Assembly: GCF_900460525.1 (NCBI RefSeq)
Contig: NZ_UHIY01000001.1
Coordinates: 558,001 to 622,000, forward strand
From: Yersinia kristensenii
GTDB lineage: Bacteria; Pseudomonadota; Gammaproteobacteria; Enterobacterales; Enterobacteriaceae
Reading direction: 5' to 3'
Length of the DNA stretch: 64,000 nt
A program made the translations under genes and the position numbers. Below are positions 1 to 13,073 of the stretch, piece after piece. The notes under the pieces are model-generated. The model made no database searches. It had not been told where the DNA came from and saw only the letters and a list, made by a program, of their open reading frames with translations. Each line of letters opens with the position of its first letter. Positions within the stretch are counted from its first letter, which is position 1.

Positions 1-3757
<3,757 letters not shown>

Positions 3758-3771
3758 TCGGAGATACCACC

Positions 3772-4374
3772 ATGGCAAAATTTACTCAACACACGGGTCT
3801 GGTCGCTCCATTAGATGCGGCGAACGTCGACACTGACGCGATTATCCCGAAACAGTTTTTGCAAAAAGTGACCCGCACCGGCTTTGGTCAACATCTGTTT
3901 AACGACTGGCGTTTTCTCGATGACGCCGGCAAAGTGCCCAACCCTGAATTTGTGCTGAACCAACCGCGCTATCAGGGCGCGACCATTTTGTTAGCGCGCG
4001 AAAACTTCGGCTGCGGTTCATCACGTGAACATGCGCCTTGGGCACTGACCGACTTCGGTTTTAGAGTGGTTATCGCCCCAAGTTTTGCCGATATTTTTTA
4101 CGGCAATTCATTTAATAACCAGTTATTGCCGGTCACATTAAATGAAGCGGATATTGATACTTTATTCAAGTTGGTTAAAGAGAATGAAGGCATCGAGTTT
4201 ATTGTCGATTTAGAACACCAGACAGTAAATGCCGGTGGGAAAAGTTATTCTTTCGAAATCGATACTTTCCGCCGTCATTGCATGATTAACGGTTTAGACA
4301 GTATTGGCCTGACACTACAGCATGAAAGTAATATTTCAGCCTACGAAAAACAACAGCCAGAATTTCTGCGTTAA
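3772..4374 (+). CDS. leuD: 3-isopropylmalate dehydratase small subunit
   Basis: Small (swivel-domain) subunit of isopropylmalate isomerase, partner of LeuC. It has 200 residues, a normal length. The aconitase swivel motif [13 protein letters not shown] is intact. A GGAG ribosome-binding site lies just upstream of ATG 3772, 14 bases after the leuC stop. It is the last gene of the leu operon and is followed by a hairpin at 4402-4432. Confidence 0.98.
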   Translation: MAKFTQHTGLVAPLDAANVDTDAIIPKQFLQKVTRTGFGQHLFNDWRFLDDAGKVPNPEFVLNQPRYQGATILLARENFGCGSSREHAPWALTDFGFRVVIAPSFADIFYGNSFNNQLLPVTLNEADIDTLFKLVKENEGIEFIVDLEHQTVNAGGKSYSFEIDTFRRHCMINGLDSIGLTLQHESNISAYEKQQPEFLR

Positions 4375-4401
4375 TTATTTTTAGTTTACTTTGTGAGTAT
4401 A

Positions 4402-4432
4402 TTGTTGGTGTCAGGCTCCCCTGACCCAACAA
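4402..4432 (+). terminator. Hairpin after leuD, probable end of leu operon
   Basis: A 13-bp-class stem (TTGTTGG...GTCAGG pairing with CCTGAC...CCAACAA, one bulged T) lies 28 bases after the leuD stop. No strong T-run follows, so it may be a stabilising 3' end or a weak intrinsic terminator. The rest of the 4375-4595 gap is AT-rich with no gene seen. Confidence 0.5.
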
Positions 4433-4595
4433 TTCAAAACCTATCAAAATTCTAATCAAAAGCTCATTCCCCTCCCATTTAATATTCGCGCAATAACAAA
4501 AAATGATAATAATCAATTAAATACAAACCAGTATCACAAGCCATTGGATTGCATGAATATTAGTAATTCTACTATATTTTGTATTGATTGTAATT

Positions 4596-4644
4596 TGTGC
4601 TGATGGTCACCTTTTATTTTTTCAACCGCGCTATGCTGTTATTG
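4596..4644 (+). promoter_or_regulatory. tna promoter with CRP site
   Basis: A CRP half-site pair TGTGC-N6-TCACC (4596-4611) matches the consensus TGTGA-N6-TCACA except at one base of each arm. A -10-like TATGCT lies at 4632-4637, placing the CRP centre about 41 bases before the expected start point near 4644, the class II arrangement. Tryptophanase operons are classically catabolite-controlled, so a CRP site fits. The start point itself is inferred. Confidence 0.65.
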
Positions 4645-4669
4645 ACTATTCATCTCTAGAGGTCGCCCT

Positions 4670-4768
4670 ATGACACGCATTATATTGCGTTACAAAGCAC
4701 GCATCTCCGGCGATAGCCGAGCTTGGTTTAATATAGATTACCGCCTCGCCAACGATTTCCCGCGTTAA
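4670..4768 (+). CDS. tnaC: TnaC tryptophanase leader peptide
   Basis: A 32-residue leader ORF preceded by GAGG and ending Pro-Arg-stop. It contains the TnaC hallmark WFNID (residues 19-23), with Pro31 exactly 12 residues after Trp19, the same Trp-to-Pro spacing as Trp12-Pro24 in E. coli TnaC. The aspartate four after Trp is also kept. In known systems the nascent TnaC stalls the ribosome when tryptophan is abundant and blocks Rho, allowing tnaA expression. The ORF was found by eye. A C-rich stretch follows the stop (4769-4777) and could serve as a rut/boxA-like site. The Arg after the proline differs from E. coli, where Pro is last. Confidence 0.88.
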   Translation: MTRIILRYKARISGDSRAWFNIDYRLANDFPR

Positions 4769-4882
4769 CTCCCCCATTGCTTATTCAGCTGCGGCTGAAA
4801 ATCTCATTTATTTATTTTGTTGCCGTCATAGGTAATGCGAATAGTTATTTTCGCTCGTCACTAAATGACTGTACTTTTAATA

Positions 4883-4950
4883 TATGCCCAAAGTCATTGG
4901 AGTTGCAGGTAGGCGGCTAACGCCCCTGCGGCTTCAAGTACGAAAGGTAT
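4883..4950 (+). repeat. Short ERIC-like element (internal deletion) before tnaA
   Basis: About 68 bp joining an ERIC-type left end (CAAAGTCATTGGAGTTGCAG...) to an ERIC-type right end (...GCGGCTTCAAGTACGAAAGG), without the central palindrome. The same two end sequences occur in the full-length element at 17544-17684. It ends 15 bases before the tnaA ATG, just ahead of its TTGGAG ribosome-binding site. Confidence 0.7.
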
Positions 4951-4965
4951 TTGGAGTTATAAGCT

Positions 4966-6366
4966 ATGAAACGCATTCCTGAACCCTTCCGTATTAAAAT
5001 GGTAGAAAATATTCGGATGACTAACCGGGAGGATCGTGAAAAAGCACTGATTGAGGCGGGCTACAACCCATTCTTACTCCCCAGTGAAGATATTTATATT
5101 GATTTACTGACTGACTCTGGCACCGGAGCGATGAGTGACCGTCAGTGGGCTGGATTAATGATGGGCGATGAGTCCTATGCGGGTTCGCGCAACTATTATC
5201 ACTTGTGTGACCAGGTTAAAAAACTGATTGGCTATCCATTTACTATCCCAACCCATCAAGGGCGCGGCGCGGAACAAATTCTATTCCCTTGTCTAATTGC
5301 CAAAAAACAAAAAGCAGGGGGAGCCAAGAACCCGGTCTTTATTTCCAACTTCCATTTTGATACCACCGCCGCTCACGTTGAGATGAATGGGGCGAAAGCT
5401 ATCAACGTGGTCACTCCGAAAGCCTTTGATACTGTGGCTTATTATGACTGGAAAGGGGATTTCGATTTAGACCAACTGCAAGCCACTATTGCCGAGCATG
5501 GTGCTGACAATGTGGTGTCAATTATTACCACCGTCACCTGTAATAGCTCCGGCGGGCAGCCAGTTTCAATGAGTAATATGCGCGAAGTATATCGAATTGC
5601 TCAACAGCATAATATTCCGGTGGTGATTGATTCCGCCCGCTTCTGTGAAAACGCCTGGTTTATCAAACAGCGCGAGCCGGGTTATGGCGATAAGTCGATC
5701 AAAGAAATCATTCTGGAAATGTATCAGTATGGCGACATGCTCACCATGTCAGCCAAAAAAGACCCGATGGTAAATATTGGCGGCTTATGCTGTTTCCGTA
5801 ACGATGAAGACCTGTTCAACGACGTTCGTATCCGTTGCGTACCAATGGAGGGTTTTGTGACTTATGGTGGTTTGGCTGGCCGCGACATGGAAGCGCTGGC
5901 GATTGGGCTGGAAGAGGGAATGAATGAAGACTTCCTGACTTACCGTATTGGTCAGGTCGAGTATTTGGGCGAGCGCCTACGCGCAGGCGGTATTCCGATT
6001 CAATATCCAACTGGCGGTCATGCAGTATTTGTTGATGCCAAAATCCTGCTGCCACATATTCCAGCCGAACAATTCCCGGCACAAGCCCTGAATAACGCCC
6101 TGTATCTGGAGGCGGGGATCCGCAGTGTGGAAATTGGCTCATTGCTGCTAGGCCGTGATCCGGAAACCGGCAAACAAAAACCGTCGCCATTGGAATTGCT
6201 GCGCCTGACTATCCCGCGCCGGGTCTACACCAATGACCATATGGATTATATTGCGGATGCACTGATTTCACTCAAATCACGCGCCGAGGAAATCAAAGGT
6301 TTGACTTTCACCTACGAACCGCCAGTTCTACGCCACTTTGTTGCTCGGTTAAAACCCGTCGAATAA
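4966..6366 (+). CDS. tnaA: Tryptophanase (L-tryptophan indole-lyase)
   Basis: PLP enzyme that splits tryptophan into indole, pyruvate and ammonia. It has 466 residues and is most like the Proteus-type tryptophanase. The PLP lysine is Lys265 in MSAKKD. Two residues separate it from the sister enzyme tyrosine phenol-lyase: Asp132 in HFDTT (Thr in the lyase) and His457 in LRHF (Phe in the lyase); both are of tryptophanase type. It follows the tnaC leader by about 200 bases. No tnaB permease follows; the next gene is the convergent setA. Presence implies an indole-positive strain. Confidence 0.95.
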   Translation: MKRIPEPFRIKMVENIRMTNREDREKALIEAGYNPFLLPSEDIYIDLLTDSGTGAMSDRQWAGLMMGDESYAGSRNYYHLCDQVKKLIGYPFTIPTHQGRGAEQILFPCLIAKKQKAGGAKNPVFISNFHFDTTAAHVEMNGAKAINVVTPKAFDTVAYYDWKGDFDLDQLQATIAEHGADNVVSIITTVTCNSSGGQPVSMSNMREVYRIAQQHNIPVVIDSARFCENAWFIKQREPGYGDKSIKEIILEMYQYGDMLTMSAKKDPMVNIGGLCCFRNDEDLFNDVRIRCVPMEGFVTYGGLAGRDMEALAIGLEEGMNEDFLTYRIGQVEYLGERLRAGGIPIQYPTGGHAVFVDAKILLPHIPAEQFPAQALNNALYLEAGIRSVEIGSLLLGRDPETGKQKPSPLELLRLTIPRRVYTNDHMDYIADALISLKSRAEEIKGLTFTYEPPVLRHFVARLKPVE

Positions 6367-6376
6367 ACAGCCACTG

Positions 6377-6406
6377 CCCCCAAGACCACGGTGTTGGGTT
6401 TTGGGG
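6377..6406 (+). terminator. Hairpin after tnaA
   Basis: A 10-bp stem (CCCCAAGACC with GGTTTTGGGG, one G-U pair) begins 11 bases after the tnaA stop. There is no clean T-run. A second short hairpin (AGCGCCC/GGGCGCT, 6467-6484) overlaps the stop of the convergent setA. Confidence 0.45.
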
Positions 6407-6482
6407 TATTCCCATGATTAGATTGATTTTAGTCCGGGCGATTAACACATCGCTCCTCTCCTATCCAGCGCCCTGCGGGGCG

Positions 6483-7664
6483 CTAAGCTTCTCTGACTCG
6501 CGCACAAATGATAAGTGAGAGCGTGGCGAGAATCATCGCCATGACATACACCGAATCATGTCCCCAGGTTTCCGTTAATACCCCTTGCAGCACCCCAGCC
6601 AGAATCACCCCGGTTGAAATACTGTTAGTAAACAGCGTGGTAGCCGCCCCCGCTCTGCCCGGCATTAAATCCTGAAAATAAAGCATGCCGATCCCGGCAA
6701 CAATGCCGATGAAAATGGCATTAAAAATCTGCAATAACATCAGGGCGGTTTTGAATTTAAACAGCACCAACCCCGTATAAAACAGCACGCCAGCCAGCAC
6801 CGCAAACAGCATAATTTTGCGCTTACCAAAACGCCTGACTGAATAACCCGCCAATAACATGATGGGGATTTCCAACCCGGCCGCCGTACCCATCAATAAC
6901 CCCGCCAATCGCTCAGGCAACCCCAAATTTGCGGTGATATATAAAGGCATATCAATGATGTACATGGTGTTGCAAGTCCACATCAGCATTGAAGCAATAA
7001 ACAATAACAACACGTTTTTATCAGCAAACAAGCTCACTTGCGCCGCCACAGGCGCATCTGCCACCGGCTCCGCTCGCTTTACCGACGGCAGAATAAACCA
7101 CACCACCAGCGCACTCAGCACAAAAATACCGGCCGCAATGCTGAACATCAGAGTAAAGCCATAATTCAGCGCCAATAGAAATGACAGCGGCGGCCCGATA
7201 ACCCAAGCTAATGAGAGCTGCGCACGCATAATGGAGCTGAACATCACCACTTCGCGAGCCGAGCTATCGGCATATTCACGCGCCAAGGCGAAAATTTGCG
7301 GCATCGCGGTGTTAGCCACAGCGGCCAGCACCACACCGGCGGTGATCAAGGTCAGATAATCACGATTAAAAGCAAATAACAGGCAGTTCCCTACCGCCAT
7401 TAAGTAGCAAACCATAATGAGTTTGCGCCGATCCCCGCGCGAGTCCGAGCGCTTGGCCAGCACAAAGCTGACGGTAATCCCGGCAATCGCATTGACGGTG
7501 TAAAACAGCCCAACCCACAATGGCCGCACTTTGACTTCGGTGCTTAAAAACAGACTTAAGGTCGGAGCTTGCAAGGCACCCGCAATACCAGAGAGAAAAG
7601 CCACCACAAAGAAAGCGAGAAAAACCGGATTAATACGACGGGAAAAGGTTAAGGCAGATTTCAT
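6483..7664 (-). CDS. setA: Sugar efflux transporter SetA (MFS)
   Basis: Inner-membrane major-facilitator protein of about 393 residues with 12 predicted hydrophobic segments. The SetA-family segments ALQAPTLSLFLS, MWTCNTMYIIDMPL and QDLMPGRAGAATTLF are all recognisable. SetA exports glucosides and lactose and in E. coli helps relieve sugar-phosphate stress. I chose ATG 7664 (MKSALTFSRR) because GGAG lies 6 bases upstream; the open frame continues nine codons further up. It lies downstream of the SgrS module on the same strand, as in E. coli. Confidence 0.93.
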   Translation of the reverse strand: MKSALTFSRRINPVFLAFFVVAFLSGIAGALQAPTLSLFLSTEVKVRPLWVGLFYTVNAIAGITVSFVLAKRSDSRGDRRKLIMVCYLMAVGNCLLFAFNRDYLTLITAGVVLAAVANTAMPQIFALAREYADSSAREVVMFSSIMRAQLSLAWVIGPPLSFLLALNYGFTLMFSIAAGIFVLSALVVWFILPSVKRAEPVADAPVAAQVSLFADKNVLLLFIASMLMWTCNTMYIIDMPLYITANLGLPERLAGLLMGTAAGLEIPIMLLAGYSVRRFGKRKIMLFAVLAGVLFYTGLVLFKFKTALMLLQIFNAIFIGIVAGIGMLYFQDLMPGRAGAATTLFTNSISTGVILAGVLQGVLTETWGHDSVYVMAMILATLSLIICARVREA

Positions 7665-7761
7665 TCCAGGCTCCAGCGCCAGAAACAACAATTAAACGCT
7701 ATGCTACAGAAGCGCGCAGATTTATATAGAGAAAAATAGAAAAGCCGCATTAATTTCACAT

Positions 7762-7822
7762 CCCAGTGATTCGGGTGAGAGCGTGAAGCTAACAACGCCA
7801 CAGCTTCAAGTGCGAAAGGTAA
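7762..7822 (-). repeat. Half ERIC element between setA and sgrS
   Basis: The stretch from AGTGATTCGGGTGAGAGCG to the end-like CTTCAAGTGCGAAAGGTA matches only the right half of ERIC repeats in this window (compare 20380-20443). It lies between the sgrS terminator and the setA start, in the setA leader region. Strand is arbitrary for a half element. Confidence 0.6.
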
Positions 7823-7823
7823 T

Positions 7824-7907
7824 AAAAAAAGCCAGTGGCATAAACCACTGGCTGGTGAAACTCACCATTACTCAGAAACTTTTGCGACTCGGTAAAGCAT
7901 GACTCGA
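7824..7907 (-). ncRNA. sgrS: SgrS small RNA, 3' module (5' end not resolved)
   Basis: On the minus strand the sequence CTGAGTAATGGTGAG (7861-7875) matches the ptsG-pairing segment of E. coli SgrS (CTGAGTATTGGTG). It is followed by the small GGTG/CACC hairpin (7854-7866) and a strong terminator stem AGCCAGTGG/CCACTGGCT with a T7 tail (7824-7853), the same order of elements as the Hfq-binding 3' end of SgrS. SgrS represses ptsG during sugar-phosphate stress. Only about 54 bases separate the seed from the end of ybiW, so the 5' part must overlap ybiW or be absent. The coordinates give the supported part only. Confidence 0.8.
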
Positions 7908-10340
7908 TTACAAAGTGTGTTCAGTGCGGGCGATAATATCGTCCTGCGCATCCGGCGACAGCGCGGTGAAAAATGCTGAGTAACCGGCGACTCTGACCAC
8001 TAAATCACGGTAGCGATCTGGGTGCTGCTTGGCCTCCAGCAATGTCTCACGCGACACTATGTTGTATTGCACATGCCAGCCCAGATACTCCTCAAAGAAA
8101 GTGCGCAACATCATCATCAATTTTTCGCGGTCACGCGGATTATCTAATGTCGAGGGGTTCAATTTTTGATTGAGCAACACGCCGCCCAGAATCGAGGCTG
8201 TGGGCAATTTTGACAATGAGTTAAACACTGCCGTTGGCCCCAGATGGTCTGTGCCAGACGCGGGGCTAGCCCCTTCCGCCAATGGGCTGTGCGCTTTACG
8301 GCCATCGGGGGTTGCCATGGTCGCTGCGCCAAAGGGCACGTTGGCAGAGATAGACGAGGTTCCGGCATAATAGGTGCCGCCAATCGGGCCGCGACCAAAA
8401 CGCGTATTGTGATAGTGCTTCAGCTCATCAATGTAAGTCTGATAAGCCCGCACTAACAGTTGGTCGACATCATCAACATCATTGCCGTATTTCGGCGCTG
8501 AATTAATCAAATGCTGGCGTAGCTGCTCGCCATTCAGGCCAGCAAAATCATTGGCTAATGCCGTGGCCAATTGCTGTTGGCCAATAAGTTGTTGTTCAAA
8601 CACCAATTTGCGCACTGCCGCCAGGCTGTTACCCAAATTGGCAATCCCGACTTGTAGGCCGGAAACCCAGTCGTAACGCGCCCCGCCCTGCTTGATACTT
8701 TTGCCGCGTTCAATGCAATCATCTACCAGCGCCGAACAGACGATATCGTGGGCGTTCTCTTCCAATATAGTGTCCACCACACACTCTATTTCAATGGATT
8801 TGCGGGTGTAATAGCGAATCTGCGCATCCCATTGCGCCATGACTTGAGAGAAATCGCTAAAGTTGCCTTTCGACAATCCTTGATCTTGCGGCAAGAACAC
8901 TTGGCCGGAAGTGGCATCGCGGCCTTGCTCCAGCGCCGCCAACATCACTCTGGCGAAGTTAATGAAACTCATGCCGGTGCAGCGGTAGCCCCACTTGCCG
9001 CCGACGGCGGTTTCAATACAGCCAATCGCGGCATAATCATAGGCATCCTGCGGCTCGACACCCAGTTTGATAAATTCGGGAATAACAATTTCATCATTAT
9101 TGAACGCGGGCATACCAAAACCGCAGCGAATGACTTGCACGCAAGCATCGAGGAAATCATCACTGATACCGGCATGATAGCGGACACTGAGATTGGGCTG
9201 GGTTGAACGTAAACGCCCACAGGACTCCAGCACCGCATAAGAAAGCGGATTCACCGCATCAATGGCTTTGCCCTGCACTAATTTTTGCCCGCCGATAGTG
9301 ACGTTTTGATAAAGCGGGCTACCCGCCGAGGCCTTGGAGTGCGAGCCAGAGCGGATTTTGTTCACTTCCAACAATTTCAACCAGCAGCTATGCAGCATTT
9401 CAATCGCTTGTTCGCGGCTGAGAGTGTTTTCCAGTTCGACATCGCGGCGATACCACGGATACAAATATTGGTCCAGACGGCCAAACGAGACGGAATGACC
9501 ATTGGATTCAATTTGTAAAATCAGTTGAATGAAATAGCACAATTGCAGGGCTTGCCAGAAAGTTTGCGGCGGCTGATGAGCAATTAACTCACAGTTTTCG
9601 GCGATTTTTTGTAGCTCGACGCACCGCCAGTCACGCGTTTCTTCCTGCACCATTTGCCGAGCCACCGCGGCGTAGCGCTCAATATGTTCGCTCAGCGCCG
9701 CCAGCGAGATATCAATGGCTTTCAGAAATTGTTCTTTGTGTAGGTCACTCCAGTCAGTCAATTGCAAGCGGGAGCGGCGCTCCGTAACTTTACTGCGCAG
9801 GCCATCCAGCCCTTTTTCCAGCAATAACGGGAAGTTAACCGCCAAATGCGCATCGCCAGAGGTCATATTGCCTTCGGCTTTTATAATGCCGGTCGCCAGC
9901 AACGCTTTTTGCTCATCAGTAAACATGCCGTAGCAGCGGTCTTGCACTGTTTGTCCGCGCCACCACGGGCACAGTTGGTGTAATACGGTTTTGTCGGCTT
10001 CACTGACTGAGAAACCGGCACCAGGGCGGTCGGCCAGCTCGTCAATTTCATTCTCAATCCAGCTCACCGTATATTCAGGGAAAATCGGTGCAGCGCGTAA
10101 TTGGCTAGCCTGATTACCAATAATCAGCTCATCATTTTTAATCCAAACAGTGCGTTGCTGTAAGTGATGGGCCAGCGCCAACGCCCGCCGAACCGGCAGC
10201 GGTTTATCCTGATGCTGTTGATAAGCCTCGGTATAATGCAACGCCCGCTCAGTACAAACTGGCGGTTTTACAATATGAATCAGCGCGTTTTTATGCTGTT
10301 TTGTCCGTTCGCTTAGGGTTACCAAATCAAGAGTGGTCAT
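7908..10340 (-). CDS. ybiW: Glycyl-radical enzyme YbiW (pyruvate formate-lyase-like)
   Basis: An 810-residue protein, the same length as E. coli YbiW and highly similar throughout. The active-site cysteine is Cys441 in the GCIE motif and the radical glycine is Gly786 in RVAGYSAF near the C-terminus. GCIE resembles the GC(V/I)E motif of dehydratase-type glycyl-radical enzymes rather than the Cys-Cys pair of pyruvate formate-lyase, so a dehydratase or lyase activity is more likely; the substrate is unknown. It starts 4 bases after ybiY, its probable activase, on the same strand. Expected to work only without oxygen. Confidence 0.93.
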   Translation of the reverse strand: MTTLDLVTLSERTKQHKNALIHIVKPPVCTERALHYTEAYQQHQDKPLPVRRALALAHHLQQRTVWIKNDELIIGNQASQLRAAPIFPEYTVSWIENEIDELADRPGAGFSVSEADKTVLHQLCPWWRGQTVQDRCYGMFTDEQKALLATGIIKAEGNMTSGDAHLAVNFPLLLEKGLDGLRSKVTERRSRLQLTDWSDLHKEQFLKAIDISLAALSEHIERYAAVARQMVQEETRDWRCVELQKIAENCELIAHQPPQTFWQALQLCYFIQLILQIESNGHSVSFGRLDQYLYPWYRRDVELENTLSREQAIEMLHSCWLKLLEVNKIRSGSHSKASAGSPLYQNVTIGGQKLVQGKAIDAVNPLSYAVLESCGRLRSTQPNLSVRYHAGISDDFLDACVQVIRCGFGMPAFNNDEIVIPEFIKLGVEPQDAYDYAAIGCIETAVGGKWGYRCTGMSFINFARVMLAALEQGRDATSGQVFLPQDQGLSKGNFSDFSQVMAQWDAQIRYYTRKSIEIECVVDTILEENAHDIVCSALVDDCIERGKSIKQGGARYDWVSGLQVGIANLGNSLAAVRKLVFEQQLIGQQQLATALANDFAGLNGEQLRQHLINSAPKYGNDVDDVDQLLVRAYQTYIDELKHYHNTRFGRGPIGGTYYAGTSSISANVPFGAATMATPDGRKAHSPLAEGASPASGTDHLGPTAVFNSLSKLPTASILGGVLLNQKLNPSTLDNPRDREKLMMMLRTFFEEYLGWHVQYNIVSRETLLEAKQHPDRYRDLVVRVAGYSAFFTALSPDAQDDIIARTEHTL

Positions 10341-10344
10341 TGCG

Positions 10345-11244
10345 TCATCCTCTTAAGATTGCCGTCAGGCCCTTGTCACGGGCATAACTTTCCGCGAAGG
10401 CCAGTAGGTCAGGAGAGTCCAAAGGTGTACTTGCCGCCAGATACTTTTCACCCAGCAGCGAATATTTGCGGATGCCCAGTGTGTGATAAGGCAGGAAGTG
10501 AATTTCTTTCACCCCAATCTCATCCGCAGCAAAATCGACAATCCCTTGTACTGAGCGACGGTCAGCATTGAAATCCGGGATTAAGGGCACCCTTACGGTG
10601 ATATGGGTGCCTGCTGCCGCTAATTTGCGGAAGTTATCCATGACCCGCTTAGCCGAACCGCCAGTCCACTGCTGAAAACGGCGCTCATCGGTGTGTTTCA
10701 AATCTGCCAGCATCAAATCCAACCAGGGTAAAGCGGGGGCGATATAGCGCCACGGGGTATGCAAACAAGATTCAACCGCGGTATGAATGCCAAGCTGATG
10801 GCAGCGCTGCAATAATTCAGCGGCCACTTCCGGCTGCATAAAAGGTTCGCCGCCAGATAATGTCACCCCGCCGCCACTGCGCCGATAAAATGGCAAATCG
10901 CGCAGTAAAGTCTCCATAGTGGCGTCGATATCCATTGGGCTGCCGCACACCGTCAACGCGCCACTGGGGCAGCGAACTTTCAGTGCTGAAATGTCGTCTT
11001 CAGCCAAGAATTGACGATGAATAACAAGTTTATTATCAATGCGTTGGATTGCTTCCGGGCAAGTCTGATGACATAAATCGCAACCTGATAAGCACAAGCG
11101 AGGGTCAAATAACACCTCTGGCTTAGGCGAACGACTTTCAGGGTTTTGGCACCAGCGGCAACTCAGCGAGCAGCCTTTGAGGAACACCACACTGCGAATG
11201 CCGGGGCCGTCATGAGTGGAATAACGTTGTAAGTTGAAAATCAT
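10345..11244 (-). CDS. ybiY: Radical-SAM glycyl-radical enzyme activase YbiY
   Basis: 299 residues. The radical-SAM CxxxCxxC cluster is Cys25, Cys29 and Cys32 in [10 protein letters not shown] ferredoxin-like insert with the spacing CxxxCxxCxxxCP follows around residues 50-65, as usual in these activases. It should use SAM to install the glycyl radical on YbiW, encoded 4 bases downstream. The start at 11244 ([13 protein letters not shown]) is preceded by GGAGGAATAAG on the minus strand; the open frame continues 19 codons upstream without such a site. Divergent from sgrR. Confidence 0.93.
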   Translation of the reverse strand: MIFNLQRYSTHDGPGIRSVVFLKGCSLSCRWCQNPESRSPKPEVLFDPRLCLSGCDLCHQTCPEAIQRIDNKLVIHRQFLAEDDISALKVRCPSGALTVCGSPMDIDATMETLLRDLPFYRRSGGGVTLSGGEPFMQPEVAAELLQRCHQLGIHTAVESCLHTPWRYIAPALPWLDLMLADLKHTDERRFQQWTGGSAKRVMDNFRKLAAAGTHITVRVPLIPDFNADRRSVQGIVDFAADEIGVKEIHFLPYHTLGIRKYSLLGEKYLAASTPLDSPDLLAFAESYARDKGLTAILRG

Positions 11245-11369
11245 CTTATTCCTCCCCTTGGCGGTGATCCTCGCCACTATTGCACGATAACCTGCTTTCA
11301 ATGGTTGCCAGTATCTGCGTAATATAGGGAAAGAAAAATTGATGAAGTTTGCCGAGGAGTTCCCCTTTT

Positions 11370-13031
11370 ATGTCTACTTCCCGCTTGCAACAGCAGTTTA
11401 TTCGCCTTTGGCAGCGTTTTAGTGGTTTGCCCACAGAAACCACTTTGCAGGAGCTGGCTGAGGTGCTCTGTTGCTCGCGCCGCCATGTGCGCTCTTTATT
11501 GGGCAGTATGCAGCAAGAGGGTTGGCTGAGTTGGCAGGCGGAAGCCGGCCGTGGTAAGCGCTCACAACTGACCTTCCTCTGTTCCGGATTGGCCTTACAA
11601 CAACAGCGGGCCGAAGAGTTGTTGGAACAAGAAAGTATTGATCAACTGGTGCAGTTGGTCGGGGATAAAAAAGCGGTGCGCCAAATGCTGCTATCCCAGT
11701 TGGGGCGCAGCTTCCGGCAAGGTAAACATATTCTGCGGGTGCTCTATTACCGGCCATTACAAAACCTATTACCCGGCACCGCGTTGCGCCGCTCAGAAAC
11801 TCATATGGTGCGGCAGATTTTTAACGGCCTGACGCGGATAAATGAGGAAAATGGGGAACTGGAACCTGATTTATCTCATCACTGGCAAGCCATCAGCCCA
11901 TTACATTGGCGCTTTTATTTGCGCCCAGCCATTCATTTTCATCATGGCCGTGAGCTGGAAATGAATGATGTGATTACCAGCCTGACTCGGTTAATCCCCC
12001 AACCGCTGTTTTCGCATATCACGGCAGTGCGCTCGCCGACGCCGTATGTGATTGATGTGCATCTCAGCGCCCCGGATAACTGGTTGCCGTGGTTGTTGGG
12101 CAGTGTGCACGCCATGATCTTGCCGCAAGAGTGGGAAAATCAGCCGGATTTTCGTCGGCATCCGGTCGGGACAGGCCCTTATTCTGTGATTCGAAATCAC
12201 CATAGCCAATTGAAAATTCAGGCATTTGATAATTATTTTGGTTTTCGCGCACTGATTGATGAGGTCAATATTTGGGTATTACCGGAGCTGTCTGAAGAAT
12301 TGGTTTATTCTGGTGTGCAATTGCAAGCTGACGATACCAGTAAAAATGAGCTGGAAAGTCGGCTGGAAGAAGGCTGTTATTTTCTGCTATTCGACCAGCG
12401 CTCACCCCAAACCTGCCATCCTGACATCCGCCGTTGGCTGTGTGAACTCATCACCCCCGTCGCCCTACTCAGCCATGCCGATCCCTTTTATCAGCGCTAC
12501 TGGTCACCGGCTTATGGCATGTTGCCGCGCTGGCATCATAACCGGCTCACCGTATTGGAACCTAAACCAGAAGGTCTGACCGAACTGACACTGACGTTTT
12601 ACAGTCACCATTCAGAGTTTGATGCTATCAGCCAAACCTTGACCACATTATTAGCTGCACATGGGGTCAAATTGCTCATAAATGTGGTGGATTATGTCAG
12701 TTGGTATCAGGGGGATGCGCAGAGCGACATCTGGCTCGGCAGCGCCAATTTTTATCTGCCATTAGATTTCTCATTATTTGCCACCTTGTATGAGCTGCCA
12801 CTGCTGCAATATTGCCTGGATGAAAAACTGCACCAAGATGTTGAATTATGGCGAAATAATGCCCTGCCGATGGCGGAATGGAGCCAGCGCTTGGTCAGCC
12901 AGAATCAATTTCACCCACTGTTCCATCACTGGCTAGAATTATATGGGCAGCACAGTATGCGCGGGGTGCGCATGAACACACTCGGCTGGTTTGACTTCAA
13001 ATCGGCCTGGTTTACGCCGCCAGAGGGCTAA
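11370..13031 (+). CDS. sgrR: HTH-type transcriptional regulator SgrR
   Basis: 553 residues. The N-terminal winged-helix part contains [10 protein letters not shown] (about residues 30-40) and the remainder is a solute-binding-protein (SBP_bac_5-like) domain, the SgrR architecture. In E. coli SgrR activates sgrS on sugar-phosphate stress and autorepresses. ATG 11370 has GAGGAG about 10 bases upstream. Here its divergent neighbour is ybiY instead of sgrS. It ends about 40 bases before the TPP riboswitch of thiBPQ. Confidence 0.95.
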   Translation: MSTSRLQQQFIRLWQRFSGLPTETTLQELAEVLCCSRRHVRSLLGSMQQEGWLSWQAEAGRGKRSQLTFLCSGLALQQQRAEELLEQESIDQLVQLVGDKKAVRQMLLSQLGRSFRQGKHILRVLYYRPLQNLLPGTALRRSETHMVRQIFNGLTRINEENGELEPDLSHHWQAISPLHWRFYLRPAIHFHHGRELEMNDVITSLTRLIPQPLFSHITAVRSPTPYVIDVHLSAPDNWLPWLLGSVHAMILPQEWENQPDFRRHPVGTGPYSVIRNHHSQLKIQAFDNYFGFRALIDEVNIWVLPELSEELVYSGVQLQADDTSKNELESRLEEGCYFLLFDQRSPQTCHPDIRRWLCELITPVALLSHADPFYQRYWSPAYGMLPRWHHNRLTVLEPKPEGLTELTLTFYSHHSEFDAISQTLTTLLAAHGVKLLINVVDYVSWYQGDAQSDIWLGSANFYLPLDFSLFATLYELPLLQYCLDEKLHQDVELWRNNALPMAEWSQRLVSQNQFHPLFHHWLELYGQHSMRGVRMNTLGWFDFKSAWFTPPEG

Positions 13032-13073
13032 ACTCGCTTTCGCCCGCCCCAATTAAACTCTACAATAGCGCCG

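Noticed and set aside
4966..6366. Tyrosine phenol-lyase as identity of the PLP lyase
   Set aside because: Asp132 and His457 are of tryptophanase type (Thr and Phe in tyrosine phenol-lyase), and a TnaC leader lies upstream.
8748..9206. 152-codon plus-strand ORF
   Set aside because: It lies entirely antisense within ybiW, which is a complete conserved gene.
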